From Gamsiella multidivaricata (taxonomy: Eukaryota; Mortierellomycota; Mortierellomycetes; Mortierellales; Mortierellaceae): 64,000 nucleotides of DNA. The notes below the pieces were generated by a model. That model saw nothing but the letters and a program-made list of their open reading frames with translations, was not told where the DNA came from and searched no databases. The DNA is taken from NCBI RefSeq assembly GCF_025024155.1, contig NW_026251719.1, positions 310,001-374,000 of the forward strand, read 5' to 3'. The translations under genes were made by a program, and so were the position numbers. This document shows positions 37,128 to 50,158 of the stretch, one piece after another. Position 1 is the stretch's first letter. Each line of letters opens with the position of its first letter.

Positions 37128-38480
37128 CGATGCTTTCACTGATTCGTCGCGATGAGCAAAAAAAAAAAAAAGGGAAGAGGAAAGTATATACAGAAAGAAG
37201 GTTAATAAAAATACTGCGGGTTGACTAAGGAAGAATGAGAAGGAAAGATCGAATGAGGAGCTCAGGAAGGGAAGGAGGGAAAGTGCACATCGAATAAGAA
37301 AACATGCGGCGGAGTGCATGTGTGCAATAAGGGTCAGAAAATTAAACAGACTGCAGCAGAGGGCACGAATACGGGGTCTAGCCTCGTCCCCAAACACTCC
37401 AAGGCGCGTGCGACCCTGGTACTTTGCTCCCCATGCTGTCCCCACGTCCCAGACGCCCAGTCGGCAATTGAAAGTAGAGACAGGGGGCGGTAAAGAAGGG
37501 TAATGCAATGTGTTCATTAACGGAAACTAGGATAGTCGAGGCGAATGGCAAACAAGCAATTGAAACTGCAGGGGTCGGTGTTGGAAGAGCATTCTCGTGG
37601 ATATTTTTCTGCGCCTGTGCGAAGACGGTGGAGAGTAAAAGGGACCCCTGGCGGAGAATATAATCGTTCCTCTCCCCTCCTCCCAAAAAAAAAAATCATC
37701 CACCAGACTTTTCAGGCTGCTTTGTGTTGTTAGTGCTGCTTCAGGGAATCAATCAGTAGAAAGAACGGCAATAGTCTTAAAAGTAAATGCAGTAAACCCA
37801 AATGAGCGGATGGCTGGGTAAAATATAGGACCACGGGGGTAGGATGGATACATGGGATCAATGTATGGGATGGGTCACTGGTGGGCGACAGCTACAGCTG
37901 CAGCAGGATCGCGGGGTCGTAAACAAACACCACGAAAAAATATTCGCCACACGAAGGTTCAAGCCGCATGAGCATGAGGCAGTTGATCGACTACAGATAT
38001 CGTGCCTACCTGTGATTGTTAGGTGATAATGTTGGAGAATGAAGAAGGTTCAAGGCAAATGAATGAAGGAATGGAAGACTGACAGGAAAGTTGACAGGAA
38101 CTATTGATGTCAAAGAATAGGATATCAATGGAAGGATGGTCTACGAAAAGGACAAAGGAGGGGTATACAGGTGTATGTGAATGAATGTGTGCCTTTGAGA
38201 CGGAAGAGGGTATATTCAAGAGGATGAACAGAGCGAGAGAGCGAGTGGAGGAAGGTTTGGATTGGTTTGCTGCTGCTGTGGAGATGTTTGGGTGGTAACA
38301 GTGCGATTTGCTGTGCAGTTCTTTGTACGGAGCAGATTCAAGAACAGTTTGAATGGGTGTGGTGAGAAAGAGAGTGAGTGAGAGAAGAGAGAATGAAGTG
38401 ATGACAATGAGGAAATAGAACCCAAAAAAAGGGAAGACAGAAATACAAGAAAAGAGTGGGAATTAGCCCTGCTTTCCATG
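37128..38480 (-). promoter_or_regulatory. 5' leader and promoter of second GATA factor
   Basis: A likely untranslated intron runs from a donor near 38008 (CACAG|GTAGGC on the minus strand) to the acceptor near 37140. The minus strand from about 38480 to 38010 is C/T-rich, in keeping with a leader exon and core promoter. Exact transcription start cannot be read from sequence. Confidence 0.4.
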
Positions 38481-41400
38481 GGCTTTTATATACGGGGATG
38501 CCCGGTTTTCCTCGAAACGACCATGCGACCATGGCAAGTTTCGCGAAGCCGAGGACCGAGGCAATCGCCACGGCTCTAAACATGGTTAATGTATGGTCCA
38601 CTATTCAAAACAAATGCCCTCCGTGGGGGAAAGCGGAGGGCATTGGAAATGGATAATAGTGAAGACTACCCAAGTCTTTACAATAGCAAGTCTCTATGGT
38701 GCACACATTTGACATGGACACAATATTTCTGGTCTATTCAGTCTACGCGCATTCTATCGAGCGACTTTATTCAAACCCTATATAAGCAAATCACTCCCCC
38801 TTTTCTGTTAACACTCTCTTCGTGCAACCATGTCGACCATTTTTTTTTTTCAACCGGCCGTCTATGATGTATTGGGAGGACTGAATTACTTGTATTCTAA
38901 GCGCTCTAGAACTCAATTGAAATAAATAGTAAACAGTTGTATTCCCTTACTGAGTGAGTAGAGCTCTCCTTTGCTCTATGCTCTGCAGTAATATACACTC
39001 ATATAGTTCAAACACATTAGTCTATCTAAGCTGATTCAATGCAAGGAGTAAGGGCCGAGAAAAAAAGTAGGAGTAGTAAAGCAAAGGCCAGGGTGATCTT
39101 CGCTTTTACCTACGCGCAACCTGCATAGTTTTGCCGCCCGAAGGAGCAAAAAAAATCGATGTTGCCGTCGTCGATATCAGGGCCTGCCTCAAAAGTATGT
39201 GAAGAGCGCTTTTGTCAGGCGCGAGCTTCTCAATGAAAACCCAGCAGGTAGTGCTGAAAAAAATTCTCCGTTACATCTTAACTCTTCGCAGCACACGTAT
39301 TTTCAGCCATGTAAAACAGATACAGCACTCATATCATCTAAGTTATTGCCAACGGCGTCAATTGCGGAGCAAAGATGTTAGAGAGACCAACAGCTGTCAG
39401 CGCATGGCGATGCCAATGCATTATGTGGCAATGCGGTTGAAACTATAGACCCGGCCATAATGATCTGGACCTCATTTCGCCTAATACGAAGCCTACTTAG
39501 TCCAGCCAAGGTTTGAGGCGAAGGATGCTCAGAGAGATCGCGCAAAGAGTCCGGCAATGTAAACATGACGCGTTTCCTGCCGTTCCCTAGAACATCATCC
39601 TCGCGGTGATGATCCCATGAGGTCCTCTCTCCCTTAATTAATCGTCCAATCGTCTTTTCCCCTTGCTAGGCGTTCTTGATTCTTGGATAGGGATAGGACT
39701 AATTCAAGCATGCGCCCAACCAACCACAGACGACAACTGTCTTTGCGTGGTAATCCTTATAAAAACAGTAATTGGCCATTCGTTAGGCGGGCAAAACGAC
39801 AGCTTCCATTGTCTACAAACACTTTAATTGCAGCTAGGTGTTAGCGTGTCGTGGTTATTGGTATTTTGTCTCTAGGAATTGTACGATGCTCATGGTGAAA
39901 TGCAGGTGCTTGTTTCATCATTTTATTGCACTACTCGTGGTCCATATTCAGAGCGTTCTGAAGGCAACGACTGCAATGTATACCTATGAATTGACATAGG
40001 GTTGGTGCTTATGTCAAGATATTAGGAGAGTCGAGGCCAAGGATAGCGACGGAAAACGCAAGGCTGCACTGCTGTGTGGTCGGTCATGTTAGGCTAGACA
40101 ACCTTATCCATTTTCATGTGTGCTTAGATCTCTTCTCTCTCTCTCATCTGCATATCTTGGCGGGCCTGCAGTGCCTGAGTCCATGCACAGCGGCGCTATT
40201 GTCGTTGCTACAGGAGGTGAGATGGTCGGACAGCTGAAAAGTATGAATTAACCTTGGTAGTGGATGAGTAAGAACTCGGAGTAATCGCTCCTGTTTTGGA
40301 AGAGAAAAATAACCCCTCATCTTGTACCTCATCTCGTACAGTCTTCGTTCACATCGCATGGTCGAACTTGGCACAACCATGCACTACAAAGAACCCCACA
40401 TAGACTACTGAACATGGATTACATATCATCGGAGTATCAGATTCAAAAAGCGACAGGCTACGTCTGCAGTTGTGACCCGAGTAACGTACCAAAAAAAAAA
40501 AAAAAAAAAAACACGACGCTATGCATAGTACAGGGAGATATAGGATGCCAATGTCGATCAGCCCTAGCCCCTTTACTCGGGTCTGCCATACAAAACAACT
40601 GCTCATGCCTGCTCAGGGACAGTGGAGCCAGGTATGTCTGCTATGTCCTCGTTTACCAATTTGTGCTCGTTGAACTATGGGTCTCTTCTATTTGATCCGT
40701 TCGATCCACAAGCTCATTTCTCTTCTCCACCGTCATGCTGCAAAATTAAATACCTGAAGACATAGGTACCTGAGCTGCGCGTTAAACACGCTGCGGATAC
40801 ACGAGAGTAGACAATCTGCGCCCCATATTCTATTTACATCCTTCCCGTGTGGTCGCAAGGCACGTCGGCAGCAACTTGTAGTGTTTCTGCGAACGTGCGA
40901 GATGAGAGAGATGTCACTCCATACGCTCTCAGGCTAATGCAATAATATACAAGAACCATTCTGTGGAGAGGCGCAGATGAGATGCATCAATCAGCTGGGA
41001 GGAAATCGAGGCGCGCAAAAAAAAAAAAAAAAAAAAAGCACGAGATGTCTCCCAGCTATTGGAGCCGGAATATTGCCATGTCAGTCAGCGCTTCGTTAGA
41101 GAAATGAAGCTCCTCGATTTTATATTTCTGGCACCACAGCAATTACTCCCGACTTGAGAAGTGGTCAACGGAATAGAATGCTGCAAGTACGGCGGCGAAG
41201 ACAGTGCAGGTAGGGAGATGTGAAGTGATTTGAGCGTTTCGTCCCAACTTATCGTTTGAGCACGTTGTCGCCATTGTAGGTAGATCATCTTCTTTCGCTC
41301 TATCCCATTATTTCTCGCCTATCCTTTTGTGTAGATTTACATTAAACAGCTCCATCCTGCGGGTAAAGATGTCACCATGAGGGTGCGAGGGCGGGAAGAC

Positions 41401-44400
41401 CTGCATTTCTTGACATACCGCATGCCCTCGTGGGTCTCTCCTCGTGGGTCTCCCTCATGCTTTTTTTCTCTGGACGCTTTCAGTCATTCCCACGTCTGGC
41501 CGCCCTTGACCATTCTCTCGTCTGAACGCCTTTTGGTCATCCCCTCATCCAGACAGCAATCATCTCTCTTTGCCTTGCGAGGCAGTGCCTAGATGACAAA
41601 TGATTAGTGGTCCAGTGAGCACAAGAACAGACAGTGAACCTCATAGCTCTCCAATTTATTTTTATATTGTTGCTCTCATGCACCATGCTGATTCTATCTT
41701 CGCCTTGAGTTTTAAAGCCCCCCTCTCCCCCTCTGCTGTGCAGTACTAATCGTATTATCTGCGGATGGTTCATTCAAGGATTTTCATCCTCCGTCTTGCT
41801 TCCTTCGCCTGGATTACTTACTGCACGTCGCGTTACAAAGCATCTTCTTCATCAGACGAATAATTTAATGCCAGAAATCTAGTATGTCCCCTGCCCTGAG
41901 AGCCGACATCTCCCAGCCCTCAGCTACTCTATGGACCAACTGCAATACAAGGATTGAATTTGATATTAGCGGAAAATGAGGTGCTGCAAGGCCTTCAATT
42001 TCAATAAACCTCCGTGCATTCTTCATACTTTACCATGGAGCAGTCTCGACTCGACTCTACCCCCTTCACTGCCTGACTCCGCTTTCTCGAAGGCATTGGT
42101 GCGCGATTTTTGTAAATTTCAAAGGGATGTTGTTACGTGTTCGTAATCTGATGTGCAGATCGAGGCTCAGGGCTCGATCGTATCTCACGGCGACAACCGG
42201 CAGAACCAGAAGCCTATGCTATACATTGCGAAACAGGGTTTGTCTCAATTGCTTATTTGCATGCACGTAATTGACGTCCACGATGCATCTTTTGAGAGAA
42301 ATGGCGATGCTGTCCTGCATTCCTTTTATTTTTCACAAATGCTCGTGGCCTTGTCTGCGTCCTCCCTATGTATGACTCAGCTATCAGATCGACTATTGTG
42401 AAAAAGTTTCTCCTTGCCATCCCATCTGATAATGCAGTGTTCAAGGGAAAACAGTTGGTCGCGTGTGAGTCTCACCATGAGGACGTCTTCAGAGACGCAA
42501 GATAGCCGCATTGGGTCATTACCCGCTATTTTCGCTCCACAATCCTCCATCACCCTCGACACCTGGCTTCGACCTTTTTTTTCTTTTTTCTTTTTTCTTT
42601 TTAGCTCACAAACAGCTGGCTGCTTCGGAGGCGCTATTTCTTTTTTCTCAGAACCAGCTGTTCATCCGAGCGGTGTGTTCCGTCAGCAGTCTCTGTTGTT
42701 ACTACGTGATGTTTACTGGTGTATAACGCCCCCGCTTCTTCTTGTGCTTCTTATGTAAACAGTATCAGCAATAGCCTTTTGCTAAAAAAACAACATAGCG
42801 TGCAGTAGTATCGTTTGGCCGGAGGCATTGGATACAAATTTGGAAACGCGATGTTAGGGATCTGGCGCGTATTGCATTACGCCTTTTTTTTCTTGTTTCC
42901 TGTGCATAAAGCACTATTCAATATGCCCACATACTATTCTCATGGCCGAAGCCAGAAAAGGAACCTTCTAGATCGCGAATATGTCCATTTACGCCTCATT
43001 TTTTTTCTTGGCTCTTTCCGCAAGGGGCTTGAGGGTGCATAGAATTTGACCAGGTATAGCTCTCAGGAATTATGGACTGAGGTCCATAGAAATGTTTGCC
43101 TCCAACAATGTCCAATTCTACTGTCTTGGAATTTCACTGTTTCGTATCAACGGTGTATCCTTGACTGACTTCTCGAGAAAATGTTTGGATCGGGAAGCGA
43201 CATTTTGGCTCAAGGACGTAAAAATTTATACATACATGTATATGCGCCATAGAAAGTGACGCGCGTCGCTCTTTTTCTGAACCTTTTACACCTTTTTGGA
43301 AACAGATCCAAAAAAAAAAAGATCCGCCTTCCATTGGATGTAATGCCTCCTAGAGATACTAGATGGCTACCTAAAAAGAGTCCGATTTTCACGAGGATTT
43401 CTGCCATGAGGGGCAGCTTCAAGAATAGGCCCAAGATCAATATAGTCTACCGGCAGTTTGTCAAGTGCTGTGTCGGGGAACGTGGCGTATGTTAGTAGTT
43501 CAATTGGTTAAAACCACACGGGTACATCGGCTTTACACTGGAATAGAGGATGGAAAAATAGGGAAAAAAACAACTATGGACACAACTCCAGAGTGTATAC
43601 CACCTGCCTATTGTTTTCTGGTAACTTTCTTTCTCCTGTGAGGTGCTCTGTTTTGCTCAGTTGTTCTTGCCTGGCTGTAAGCGAGGCAAGTCAGTACCCC
43701 TGCAATTTTTTTTCTAAGTCATGTTTTTTTTGAGATGCTGTTGCTTATGTTTGTTACACAGACCTGAACACGCTTTCGTCCTGACTGCCTGTGTTTGTTA
43801 CACCCTTGTCCTCCCTTAGACCGGTTACAATACTCTAACCTCATGAACTCAATTGAGTTCAGATACAGTACAATAGCGCCGCCTCTCCACTCAATTTCGT
43901 TCAGTGCGCCAAAGAAGCCCGTTCAATAGTGATGAACACAGCCGGGCACGCATTTGTTGAATTGCTAAATTACTGAGGCATTTAGTCAACCACATGTACA
44001 TGGGGCCTACAACAGACTGGGACCCTTGCCTCTAAAAGCAGGCGTTAAAGGAACTCTGTAGTCTATAGATGCTCCAACTCACTTCACCCACACACAAACA
44101 GCTCACGCTACTAAGCATATAATTGTTATCTCCGCTTTCTGTAACCCCATGACCAGACACGTTTTCGGCCATGTTGTGTTTATGTTCGGAGAAAGGAAGG
44201 AGTAGCGGATGATGACACAGCTTCTTCAATGCTGGACTACAAAAAATCCCAAAAGCGTGACCGAAACGATGTTACCTTGGAAGGCATATCAGATTGGCGG
44301 GAGAAAATACAACACGAATACGGATGAAAGGCTATGTATGTACATTGCATGCAGTGAACGTTGAAGGTCAAGAATATTATGGTTGTGCCTGAGTCGAAAC

Positions 44401-47400
44401 CGAGCCGACGGACTAAACAGGACAGAAATTAATAAGGTGTTAAACATGGATCGGGTATTTGGAAAAGAGGGGCCCAGGTCCAGCACACAGATCCGGTTGC
44501 TATACCCATGTCCCGTTGTTCAAATGCGCGGCCCTAGCAGCTTCGCAATGATCCAAACACGTCTCTAATTCTATGCCTCAAAATTTTTTTGAATTAGACT
44601 ACAAGGCACTATTCTAAATGATAGTACCTCCAATGGCCCTCATCGTGAATGGTCCAAGGTGTGAATGAGCAATGAACTTTACGAAATGCAGTGAGCGCAA
44701 CAAAAAAAAAAAAATCTCCTCCTCAAAAGGCATAAACCAAAGGAAAACAATTATGCATGTTATAGCATACATAGCAGCCTTGCTCCCCACAGTCAAATCG
44801 AACAAGCGAGAGCTCAAGCAACAAACCCAGCATAGAGACTAATGACCACGGAGGAAAAATAGGCGACTGAACCAATCATGGTATAACCCTTTTTTGCGTT
44901 TGATGTTTACGTATCGCATAACAACACAGCTCTTTTTTATGTACTCCTTGAATTGTTCTTATATCGCGAGAAAAGGTTCTAGGCAATGGATTTTGCGGTG
45001 CGTCATTTTTTTTTCTGTTTTTCTTAGGCGCGGCGTAGAACTAAAGCTTTCGCGGGCTGCTGGACTACATGCAGCTCTACACTCCAGCCCAATGCCCAAA
45101 TAACCCTGCAGGACATGTCGGAGAGGGAAACGCACACCAGCTGTCGCGTCTTCGTTCCAACAACAAAAAAAAGGGGGGAATGAGGGGGACGAATGTATCG
45201 TACTTTTAATTGCGAACATGAAGGGTCAAACTCTAGCCTCAGTCAAGGATCGCCAGAGTCAATTTAAACTAATGTATCCAGAATAAGGGCTAGCGTACAG
45301 CTGAATTATACATACTTCTGATGGCTCGCTCGCGAAGAACTGACAAGAGCTGAAATGGAAACAAATCTAAAAAATGTTGGGTACGCGCTCAGTTCTGGCT
45401 GGGTACCTTTAGTCTACCTTCTTCTGCTTCTGCTTCTTTAGAGAAAAAGGTAAATGGGACAAGAAACAGGACAGAAAGGAACAGAGCGCAGGCGGGAAGG
45501 ACGCGTCAATGAATCATTGCTGTGAGCGCGCCTTTAGTTGGTTCTTGATTCATCGTTGGGAGTTGATAAAAATAGGAACGGCCCTCATCCTCCCAAGGAA
45601 TTGTGAGCCAGAACAGTGTGTGTATATTTATATGGAGAATAAATTCTCAACGATGAACCATGAATCAAGCACTGCTCTTGTGGTTTGTATAAAGAGCGGC
45701 TCACGGACATGGACGCCAAATGGAGGGCAACTTCCTCAAATAGCAGGTCCCCACCTGTTTACAATATGAAGGGCCATGTATTGAATAATATCTATGGCTA
45801 CACAAAAATATCGGCTATGCTTATTCTCCGTAACCGGTTAGAAAAAATTTGTCCCGACTGGTCTACTTTACCTTGAGAGGAGTATCAAAGAGCGTAGCCG
45901 TCCAACGAGCTGTCGGCGCACCCGTGGTCATCAGTTGTCGAAGGACAAGTGATGAGCAAAAGTCTCCAGTAAGGCAAAGTATTGTAGCACAATGCAGCCA
46001 AATGCGAGTGAGCATGGTCAGGTCGAAAATGACGAACCAAACTACAGTAAACAGGACCGGGAGACACGCAAATGGTCCTAGTAAACCATGTCTGTCTTGA
46101 AAGATGATAGGATGGGCTATAGATCCATAATTTCACGAAGACAGCACCACGAGCGTTGAGAATTGGCCAGGGATGATCCACGCGCTGCAGGGACTGGCCA
46201 AGAATGGCCCATGGTAGTGGTGTTTGCCAGTTAATCCATTGGTTCAGATACAAAATCATAAATGAGCCGCTCCCTTTGCCTCCAAAATCAAGTTCCTTTT
46301 ACGCGGGAGTGGGGTTGTTTGTTTGCTTGTTTGTTTATTTGTTTACAGTGCAGTGCTCGAGTATGTAGCCCATGGGGGGCGTGACTGAAGAGCTCTAAAC
46401 ATTGGAGACGACCTGATTAAAGCATTTTCCGGCGAGGCACTGTTGTCGGTATGAGTTAAGCAGCCTGCTAGCTGAACCATTCAGCAGACCATGCTGCTGG
46501 GAGAATGGATATGATTGGTCTGTATGCAGCCAGGATTGTGGATTAGGTCCACAGGCATCAGAATCATCTGGAGAAGCCCACTGCAGTGCAAATACACCAG
46601 ACCCATCTTGAAACACTTGCAACAGAACAGGAAAGCAGGGTTATTTAGAACGCGCGCGATCGCCCGGCAAATTTCAATGTCCTATTCCCTCTTTACTCTA
46701 TCACTCTATCACTGTTCCCCTAACTCCCTGCATGAGCATCCCCGCTTCATTTAGTATTGGCGTTAGTGCATAACAGCGTCTTATCCAATACCCAGCTCTT
46801 CACAGGTTTTAAGACCACTGGTTGTCCATAGCAAGAAAAGGAAGGAGTACCGATTGCACTCGTCATCACCAACAAGTAGCAGCCCTGCACGACTCTCGAT
46901 CGTTGTTTTATTTTAGGTGATTAGTCCCCGTGTAGAATTGTGCCCATGGACTACTTTAGGCGGCGGCTCAATTGCTCATTTTCGTGGCACTGCAGTTTGT
47001 GATACAAAGCGAGACATACACCTTACTTGTTGATGAACAGCGCAGGTGCGGCATGGTTTGAGTCACAGCGAACTGTACCACACTTGTGCTACCATGGTGG
47101 GTCTGCTGCTTCTGTCATCCATCTGAGGGTAGTGCAAGCCACGCGCTTATGTACTCGCAGAGGGCCATTTGCGTATCCTTGCAAGATTGCACTGGGTAAA
47201 TAAAAGATGAAATGTACCGAGTGCTTGTAGTGCAAAATGTACGCGAATTAGCGAATGAAGACGGCACTGGATGCAACTGAGTGTACTTGTAAAGTCCTTT
47301 GCATCGGACCTAGTTAAGAACGTTTTAACTGTATCGTTTCCGCTCATGATCGAATGGCCGCTGTGCACAAAGCAGTTGGGAGCACTATTTGCGTGCGAGA

Positions 47401-47960
47401 AACACTCTGGAGAGAGAGGAGGGGCTTGGAGCTTTAAGATTCTGAAAGGGGAAAGCGTCTAGCACAGCTTTCTTGGAAAACACAAGACGGAAAAAAAACT
47501 GTATTTCTAAGCATGCATGGAGCACCAACCCCCTTTGAACCCACGCTTCTCCACGTCTATGTTGTGATGATAAGGGGAGTCTCACATGAAGAGCAACCAA
47601 GAAGAGAGATCTGACAGATTTGACAGATTAGCGTTGAGCCAAGGGTATTTGACATATGACAGTGACATGGAAAATGTGGGGCTACATATACGCTTAGCAA
47701 TCTCGAATGAGCGAAAAAATATAAAAGCATGGAAAGAAATCGGTCTGAGAAGTAAACCAGGACATCGGCGCCAAAAGTTGATTGGTCGGTGTAGGACGTC
47801 GATCGCCAGACGCGTCGCGTGGATGTCTAGGCCAATCGGATGACTTTGCTAGTGCGCGGGCCTGGGAGTGCGGGGAAGAGGCGGACGCCCGTCACATGGC
47901 GCCAATTGGCGAGGTACACGGAACTGCGATGTCAAGAATTCTCTTTTTTTCACCATTGCA
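38481..47960. other. 9.5-kb gene-poor island
   Basis: No intact gene is supported. Contents: isolated A runs of 21 nt at 40491-40511 and 41017-41037; short open stretches with coding-like composition but no extension, for example a possible exon at 42160-42235 ending at a GT; a possible dioxygenase relic at 46395-46622; and a hydrophobic minus-strand stretch at about 45890-46130. I find no terminal inverted repeats, LTRs or transposase domain. The composition and the decayed block on its right side suggest a dynamic, decaying region. Confidence 0.45.
46395..46622 (-). pseudogene. Possible phytanoyl-CoA dioxygenase-like relic
   Basis: A 75-codon open stretch includes GPNPQSWLHTDQSYPFSQQ, then LLNGSASRLLNS. 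This resembles the W-x-H-x-D-Q iron-binding segment and the strand after it in phytanoyl-CoA/clavaminate-like 2-oxoglutarate dioxygenases. No other conserved part, in-frame extension or splice-linked exon is visible, so if the assignment is right it is a fragment. The match is short and could be chance. Confidence 0.25.
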
Positions 47961-49235
47961 ATGTCCTCCAAGACATCCTCTCTCATCAAACCGGAGCTGC
48001 CACGTCGACCATCTCCTAGACCTCTTCATGTCGAGTACAGTCAGCCGCCCGTCCTCCTGCGTCCAATGGAGTGTACCACAGAACAGCGGTTCCTTGAGGC
48101 ACTCTTCCTTGTCGCAGACGACGCACGCGACAACCATATACGCCAGCTCCTGAAGTCCCTCACGCATCTCGAGTCCACCAGCAATGTCGTGCGTTTTATG
48201 AATCTAAAATCCGACCTCTACGACCCTAAGTTATGCCCGCCCTTCTCAAAGCAAGCGAATGGCGAACGTTCGCAGCCTCCATGGAAGCAACTGCGTGGAC
48301 AACATTATCGAGTAGTGACCAGGATCACGGCCATCGGCAGGACTAGTATGAAGTTACAGCACCGCGTCCTAACTGTGCCCAAGAGTCAAGTCAACCGAGA
48401 TTTTAATAATCGGGATGAGGACACCAAATATCGAGAGTTGACGCCAGGGGACGAGCCAGAGCGACAGTTCGCGAGTGCAGAAGGAGTACTTGTCTTCATT
48501 CTTTGGCAACAGGATGAGCAAGGACATCGATTTTTTAAACCACACCCATGCCCGTTTCAGGACAAGGCTCTGCTCAGTCTGCCATTCGTTCAGATGCTAT
48601 GTGAACAGGGACCTGAACCAAAAACTGTGGACTCCCAGCGACCAGAGAACGCCTTCCGATTCGAATTATATTTAAGAAAGTCGGACGAGGATGAGGTAAG
48701 GGGTTTTCGGATATATTTTCAGCTGCAAATGGAGTTGAACTGGTGATACTGCAGTAATAACCTGGTAGTGGTTTTCCATTGACGCTAATAGCTAGGACAT
48801 GTCACTAATTCTCGATATGTGGCGCTGTTATACGAAGTACTGGTGTATGGACTGAATAAAGGATACTATGCCAATGGGTATGGGCCTTGCAGAACACTAT
48901 CGCCTCTTCCGACGTATGCGAAGCAGGATTCTCAGGCTGGAGGTCCCTCAGACGCTCACCTGGCCTCTCAGATTGCTGTTCCTGCCAATTCCAAGTTTTA
49001 CAACACTGCCAATATCCAGGAACTCTATGTCGGCTACGAGAATGAACTTAAAGTCAAGCCAGGAGTATTTGTCTGGAGTTGGGTAGAGAGGGAGCGGATT
49101 CAGGGCCAGTTGGATGTCATTCGGTTCGAGATCTGTTCCCATAGCGGGGCGTCTTCAGGCAAAGAAAAACCGGTGTCCATGTGCAGGGCCATTATACGCG
49201 AGTATCAACGGCCTTCGCAAAAGGCATCTCTTTAA
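47961..49235 (+). CDS. HotDog-fold thioesterase-like protein
   Basis: Two exons, 47961..48695 and 48792..49235, both phase 0, 392 aa. The ATG is the first in the open frame. The second exon begins with LGHVTNSRYVALLYEVLVYG, the typical HotDog thioesterase signature helix (G-H-V-N-N-x-x-Y), followed by YNTANIQELYVGYENELKV and GVFVWSWVER. The first exon encodes about 245 residues including WKQLRGQHYRVVTRI and MKLQHRVLTVP, which may be another HotDog half or a specific extension. It probably hydrolyses an acyl-thioester; the substrate is unknown. The usual Asp before GHV is not present, so activity is uncertain. A potential AATAAA overlaps the stop codon. The gene is flanked by gene-poor and decayed sequence. 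Confidence 0.72.
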
Positions 49236-49815
49236 TAAATGTTCATTGCTTGATGCGCACTCGGCAATTTTGTCCGCATGGTGAAAAAGCGATCATAAAC
49301 TCCTGGATATAACATTGTGAGGTTGATAGCTCATGGACTACTGCTATCCACGATACGCAATGCAAAGATCCTCCCCTCAAAAGGGCGGACATATTAGAAA
49401 AAATATGTCCTGTTGCAACTTCTGTTGTGCCTCCACTTTGCCGTGGTCAAAGTAATCATGGGAAAAGATCGACCTTTCCCAAGGCCTGTCAGTTCAATAC
49501 CCTATAATGAGACAACTTCAACTTCTCGACAACTTCTTACAGTTATCAACTCGACTTGTACTTGCGTCTGTGCTTGTGCTTGTGCCTGCGATGTGTCCGC
49601 GCCTGGGCACGAGCAGATTAGTTCGAATCCGTAGCGGGGTCATTGTAATTTTCAACGCCGAGGAGTGGCAGCATGTTTGCTTGGTGGCATCAGCTGCGAG
49701 AGCACCCTTCTAAGTATGCATTTGAGGGTTGCAGCAAGGAAAGGAGAGAGCAGTCGTGTAGATGCAAGGTAGCTGGTGTACGGGTACCGCTTTGAGTAAT
49801 GTGCTTACATTGTCA
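49236..49815. other. Spacer without recognised gene
   Basis: About 580 bp between the thioesterase-like gene and the decayed SPIN90 fragment. A short TGTGCTTG repeat near 49565-49585 is the only structure noticed. A TTCGAATCC at about 49621 resembles a tRNA T-loop but has no matching arms. Confidence 0.35.
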
Positions 49816-50033
49816 CCCTCAATTCCATCGACACCAACGCCTGGTGCGACCACGATTATGTTCTCGATCTCATTCTCAGGCCTGTCCTTAGCATCGTTCC
49901 CTCCAGCTGCTGTGTCGAGAACCCACCCACTCGGAGGTCGCTGACCATCCAAATAAGGCGGCGGCTTACTCATATTTGCATGCAGGTCCGTGCTGCTACT
50001 ACTTCTCTACAGGCGGGTGGCGATTCCTGTAGT
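49816..50033 (-). pseudogene. Decayed 3' end of a SPIN90-like gene, partly inverted
   Basis: The plus strand at about 49816-50012 aligns with 14800-15020, the last ~70 codons of the SPIN90-like gene. Shared pieces include TTCTNGATCTCATTCTC, GCTGCTGTGTC / GCCGCTGTGTC and CATGCAGGTNCGTGCT. On the minus strand residues KPPPYLDGQRPP and PENEIENIIV match TPPPSLWGQQQPP and LENEIKNGAV. At about 50014 the orientation flips: GGGTGGCGATTCCTGTAG (to 50033) is the terminal piece of the gene in the opposite orientation. So an inversion breakpoint lies inside the relic. No function is expected. Confidence 0.75.
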
Positions 50034-50158
50034 ATATCTATCTCTCCTCGTTCCTTTTACACCCCTTGTATCTCTGTCCAGGCTCAATTTTCACATTGTC
50101 CCTAATAGAAATGGAGGAATTTAGTAACCCCGCCTTTGATATAGATTATCTGAGGAGA

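Noticed and set aside
43494..43560. tRNA-like stretch (TTAGTAGTTCAATTGGTTAAAACC)
   Set aside because: It resembles a D-arm but no anticodon stem or T-arm (GGTTCRANTCC) follows and no acceptor stem pairs.
49600..49645. TTCGAATCC resembling a tRNA T-loop
   Set aside because: The flanks do not form a T-stem, and no D-arm or acceptor stem lies upstream.
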